Position numbers and translations under genes: made by a program | Shown: positions 5,782 to 8,512 of the stretch, one piece after another | How positions within the stretch are numbered: position 1 is the first letter of the stretch | Layout: every line of letters begins with the position of its first letter | NCBI GenBank assembly: GCA_937884485.1 | Contig: CALGCG010000136.1 | Location: 1-8,512, forward strand | Direction: 5' to 3' | Length of the DNA: 8,512 bases | Source of the DNA: an uncultured Bacteroidales bacterium | Lineage (GTDB): Bacteria > Bacteroidota > Bacteroidia > Bacteroidales > P3 | The notes under the pieces: model-generated | Database searches by the model: none | What the model was told of the DNA's origin: nothing | What the model saw: the letters and a program-made list of their open reading frames with translations, nothing else

Positions 5782-7179
5782 ATGGATACACAGTACGGAG
5801 ATTTGACTCTCACCACCGCCCAGATACAGGAGCGGTTGAATTTGGTTCCAGAACACAGCCAGGCTCTTGCTGCATTGCAACAGGCCATCACTGCGTTTGT
5901 AACCTCTGAACAAGTGCAGACGCTTATCGGCACCGCACTTGCTGACTACTCGACGACAGCAGAGATGAACACGGCGATTAACAACGCCATTGCTTCAGCT
6001 CTCACGTCGTACTACACTAAGACGGCTATCGACACCCTGCTTGGGAACAAGGTTGACAAGGTGAGCGGCAAACAGCTTTCGACTAATGACTTCACCACCG
6101 CGCTGAAGAATAAGTTGGACAGTCTGCCAGACACATCAGGGCTTGCTACACAGATTAGTTCCGCTATCAGCACTGCCTTGCAGCCATACAGCACGACCAC
6201 ACAGATGAACTCGGCTATCTCGAGTGCCATCAGCACTGCGCTGACATCGTACTACACCAAGGCACAGATGGATACCATCATCACGGGAATCACCAACAAT
6301 ATTCTGTTCCTGAACCGTGCTCTTGGCAAGTACGATACCGTTACCGAGCGCACATTGGCACAAGCCATCGCTGGCAAATATGTGAATGTGAATGGTAAGG
6401 AGGTGAGCGCGAGCGGTTACGGAATCAGCGAACCAATAGTTATCAACGCCGGTGACATTCTGTTGGTACCGAGCGCACAGGCAGTGCCTGCCGACGTCTC
6501 AGTTGTTGCACGCAAAATAACGCGCACTTATGACAAGGTAATTACATACACTTACACTACCGACGAAGGGACTGGTCACTATCTGACTGCTACTGCCGAC
6601 TATGATCCAACGCTGGTATATTCTGCTATATATGACGGCGAGGGTGTATTCTTGTATTGGATTTACAACGGTGTACATTATGAGCAACTGCCCACGACGC
6701 ATGAGGTCACAGAGTCGATGTATGAGCCTCTTATGAAGCAAGCCGTCAGCGCCATGCCTTCAACTGGATATTATGTATATCTCTGCCCCGTTGGTATGAC
6801 TGTCGTCATTTCAGGATTGACAGCTACCGTGAGCGGTGGTAAGGCTCTGGTGATGGGTCTTGGTATCTTCAAGAACGTCGCCACCAACTTCATCGGTGCG
6901 CCAGGCCAGGCAGTCATCGCACAGGCTTTCGCTCAACTGATGGGCGATATTCAGGGAATCATAGAGAACCTGAAGCACATGGGTAGCTTTAAAGCAACAG
7001 ACATCGACTGCGAGAATATGCCGAAGGTGTGCGGTTATCCATTGGTGGTAGAGGGTGCTGGTGCGCCGAGTATTGTGCCGCGATTCGTCGGGCAGCGTTA
7101 CCATGACACGACCAACAACAAGTGTTATGAGGCATTTGCCGTTACTAACTCGACGGCAAACTGGGTTTTGTTGAACTAA
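5782..7179 (+). CDS. Phage tail fibre protein with shaft repeats (465 aa)
   Basis: ATG 5782 follows the A-rich leader AAAAGATAAAAGGT. The first ~180 residues are a low-complexity, helical fibre shaft. Two related units, at residues 51-87 and 131-167, share Y-STT-x2-MN-[ST]-AI and ALTSYYTK. Between them lies KVDKVSGKQLSTNDFTTALK (90-109), a motif very common in tail fibres of gut phages. Residues about 200-320 form beta-rich domains. Around 330-390 there is a hydrophobic stretch (VGMTVVISGLTATV) that is probably a buried fibre core, not a membrane span. The last ~33 residues (PRFVGQRYHDTTNNKCYEAF ... NWVLLN) match a common fibre C-terminal knob pattern. The protein is expected to form a trimer exposed on the virion. 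It is followed 15 bases later by a second fibre gene, so the two may be parts of one fibre. Confidence 0.85.
   Translation: MDTQYGDLTLTTAQIQERLNLVPEHSQALAALQQAITAFVTSEQVQTLIGTALADYSTTAEMNTAINNAIASALTSYYTKTAIDTLLGNKVDKVSGKQLSTNDFTTALKNKLDSLPDTSGLATQISSAISTALQPYSTTTQMNSAISSAISTALTSYYTKAQMDTIITGITNNILFLNRALGKYDTVTERTLAQAIAGKYVNVNGKEVSASGYGISEPIVINAGDILLVPSAQAVPADVSVVARKITRTYDKVITYTYTTDEGTGHYLTATADYDPTLVYSAIYDGEGVFLYWIYNGVHYEQLPTTHEVTESMYEPLMKQAVSAMPSTGYYVYLCPVGMTVVISGLTATVSGGKALVMGLGIFKNVATNFIGAPGQAVIAQAFAQLMGDIQGIIENLKHMGSFKATDIDCENMPKVCGYPLVVEGAGAPSIVPRFVGQRYHDTTNNKCYEAFAVTNSTANWVLLN
5932..6042 (+). repeat. Fibre shaft repeat, unit 1
   Basis: This 37-codon unit encodes TALADYSTTAEMNTAINN and then ALTSYYTKTAID. 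It is repeated, diverged, 240 bases downstream. The two units lie in the same frame, 80 codons apart, with the KVDKVSGK motif between them. Confidence 0.8.
6172..6282 (+). repeat. Fibre shaft repeat, unit 2
   Basis: This second copy encodes TALQPYSTTTQMNSAISS and then ALTSYYTKAQMD. Similarity to unit 1 is visible in both protein and DNA; for example, TCGTACTACAC and AAG occur at matching positions. The differences are mostly in surface-type residues, as in other fibre shaft duplications. Confidence 0.8.
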
Positions 7180-7194
7180 TAAAAACGTAAAGAT

Positions 7195-8512
7195 ATGGCT
7201 ATCAAAAGTTATGCAAACAAAGCGGCCTACAATGCCGCCGTGAAGTCGACCATCGAGAGTCAGGTTTCGCTGATAGAGACCACGCGAGAAATCATCGTGG
7301 ACGGTGTGAATGTCGTTACTACTGAGCCCGCACCGGGTGACTTGGTAATGCTTGACGAAAACAATGCCATCTGCTATTTAAAGGGCGGCAGTTGGATTCA
7401 GAAGGCTATCATTCCGAGTGCTTGGACGCATGTCGGCTATGTAGTTGCACGTAAGGGCCGCAAGGTTCTCATTATCGACAAGACAGGCACCGACGAGAGG
7501 TATCTGGACGTATGCCAGTATGCCATAACTGCCATCAGCAGCACCACGTTGGCTATCAAGCTCCGCATGAGTCCAGATTATGCCGTTGACACCACCGTGG
7601 ACGTGACACTAACATCGACCGCTATCGACGCAACCAGCGCAGCAGAGATTTCTGCGGCTGTGGCTGCAAAGGCTGAGGAGGTTGGCGATACTAAGGCATG
7701 GTGGGCATACCTTGCCGACGCTAACGGCAACAAGGTTGAATCGGACGGTACGCAGATCATCATTCAGTGTGATGAGTGTGTAGACTACCGATTCTATATT
7801 GTCAGTGCAACGGGATGTACCATCGCTTTGAGTGTGTGGGGTGACATGCCCGCCAGCGATGTCTATTGGAAGAACGACGGCGGTTATACCAACTACAGGG
7901 GCGTGATGAACCGCGCAAGAACCCGCATCTGGGCTACCACAAACGGACGCATCCCAGCGTCTATGGAGCCAGTCGTAAAGAACGGAAATGATGATCCAGT
8001 GCGCCCGTCGTGCTTTGAAGACCCGACAGCCGAGGGTTACCAGTATTGCGCCGACATCCGCGCTAAGTTCGGCACCTACGACAACTATCTGCACTACGGT
8101 CTGGGCGTGATGTATCCGCAGAAGTACGGCTCGTTTGCATTGCCCGGTGGCGCAGAACTTACCAAGAGGTACGGCCCGATGATGGCACCTACCAAGGATG
8201 GTGGCACTAAGGCCAAGTTCCCTGCCATGAACAAGGCTTACATTCTCAGTTATCCCAACGAACTTTTGAAGGGTGGCACATGGTTCCTGCCAGGTTGTCT
8301 GGAGGGTTGCGAGTTGATGAACGACGAAACCCTCGCCATTATCGCTCCAAGTGTAACGAAAATGGGTACTACCTCTATCAATAACGGCACGCACCGTTGG
8401 TTCGCTGAGAGGTACAACGTGTACTACGCCAGGTATTTCCGCGGCAACAGCGGGAATCTCAGCAACCTCAACGTGCCCTACAGGCCTCGCGTGCAGGCGG
8501 TCACGCTTTTAG
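7195..8512 (+). CDS. Receptor-binding fibre protein with C-type-lectin-like tip, probable DGR target; 3' end at or beyond window edge
   Basis: ATG 7195 follows the leader CGTAAAGAT. The frame stays open for 439 codons to the last base, so no stop is seen. Residues 1-100 (MAIKSYANKAAYNAAV, EIIVDGVNVVTTEPAPGD, WTHVGYVVARKGRKVLIIDK) are a domain I recognise at the N-terminus of Bacteroidales phage surface proteins. Residues 145-225 form a beta-rich middle, WW-containing and with C-x2-C (CDEC). From about residue 292 the protein looks like a C-type-lectin / formylglycine-enzyme fold: GTWFLPGCLEGCEL near 362-375 corresponds to the usual W-x-LP-x3-E-x3-L core, followed by RWFAERYN-x3-AR-x-F and the ending PYRPRVQAV, similar to the VRPVR end of such domains. 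Cysteines at positions such as 369 and 373 may stabilise it. This fold is typical of targets of diversity-generating retroelements. The inferred role is recognition of host surface molecules at the fibre tip. Confidence 0.78.
   Translation, partial: MAIKSYANKAAYNAAVKSTIESQVSLIETTREIIVDGVNVVTTEPAPGDLVMLDENNAICYLKGGSWIQKAIIPSAWTHVGYVVARKGRKVLIIDKTGTDERYLDVCQYAITAISSTTLAIKLRMSPDYAVDTTVDVTLTSTAIDATSAAEISAAVAAKAEEVGDTKAWWAYLADANGNKVESDGTQIIIQCDECVDYRFYIVSATGCTIALSVWGDMPASDVYWKNDGGYTNYRGVMNRARTRIWATTNGRIPASMEPVVKNGNDDPVRPSCFEDPTAEGYQYCADIRAKFGTYDNYLHYGLGVMYPQKYGSFALPGGAELTKRYGPMMAPTKDGGTKAKFPAMNKAYILSYPNELLKGGTWFLPGCLEGCELMNDETLAIIAPSVTKMGTTSINNGTHRWFAERYNVYYARYFRGNSGNLSNLNVPYRPRVQAVTLL
8395..8512 (+). 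other. Candidate DGR variable region at the 3' end of the lectin-like gene
   Basis: Seventeen of the 23 codons from 8413 to 8481 end in C (TAC, AAC, TTC, CGC, GGC, AGC, CTC and so on), as expected if AAC codons of a template repeat were mutated at their A positions. The segment covers the predicted ligand-binding face and is followed by an A-poor, GC-rich stretch (about 8484-8505) that could act as the fixed end of the repeat (IMH-like). Template repeat and reverse transcriptase would lie outside the window, so this is unproven; C-ending codons are also frequent elsewhere in these genes. Confidence 0.45.

Noticed and set aside
6778..6900. Membrane segment in the first fibre protein
   Set aside because: The hydrophobic stretch (VGMTVVISGLTATVSGG and after) lies inside a fibre with many polar beta segments and is more likely a buried core.
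7609..8394. Long open frame of 261 codons on the minus strand
   Set aside because: It lies wholly antisense to the lectin-like fibre gene, its translation is rich in Cys, His and Arg with no domain pattern, and all other genes are on the + strand.

Overview
The window is a late-gene segment of a tailed phage or prophage of a Bacteroidota host (Bacteroides/Prevotella type). The host assignment is inferred from three things: repeated BACON-type beta-sandwich domains, A-rich leaders with almost no Shine-Dalgarno sequence before most genes, and tail-protein families I recognise from gut Bacteroidales phages. All genes read on the + strand and are tightly packed. There is no host housekeeping gene, tRNA, rRNA, CRISPR array or insertion sequence.

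Region 1 (1-3235) is the end of a tail and lysis unit. It holds the 3' part of a large tail/fibre protein, a small conserved unknown protein, a membrane-anchored coiled-coil protein, and an M15-type zinc peptidase endolysin. The peptidase start overlaps the preceding stop (ATGA). The unit is followed by a clear intrinsic terminator at 3329-3354.

Region 2 (3414-5760) is the most interesting part. It opens with a gp6-like head-tail connector domain fused to a C-terminal beta-sandwich. Three small genes (A, 4048; B, 4309; C, 4932) follow. Gene A ends, and gene B starts, in the middle of what reads as one BACON domain. The same happens again between B and C, at the same point in the fold. B therefore carries a C-terminal half-domain at its N-terminus, a central Ig-like domain, and an N-terminal half-domain at its C-terminus. 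This suggests subunits that complete each other's domains, perhaps as a chain A-B(n)-C, although recoding (readthrough or frameshift) or simple gene decay must be excluded. The next gene (5272) encodes a beta-sandwich that looks homologous to the C-terminal domain of the connector fusion, so the two may dock to a common partner or be duplicates.

Region 3 (5782-8512) encodes two tail fibres. The first has internal shaft repeats and a typical fibre C-terminus. The second runs off the window and ends in a C-type-lectin-like domain whose last ~35 codons look like the variable region of a diversity-generating retroelement target.

Taken together, regions 2 and 3 could encode an accessory virion appendage: connector ring, Ig/BACON adaptor proteins, fibre shaft, and a hypervariable receptor- or glycan-binding tip. 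That overall reading is inference; the individual domain calls rest on sequence patterns read by eye.
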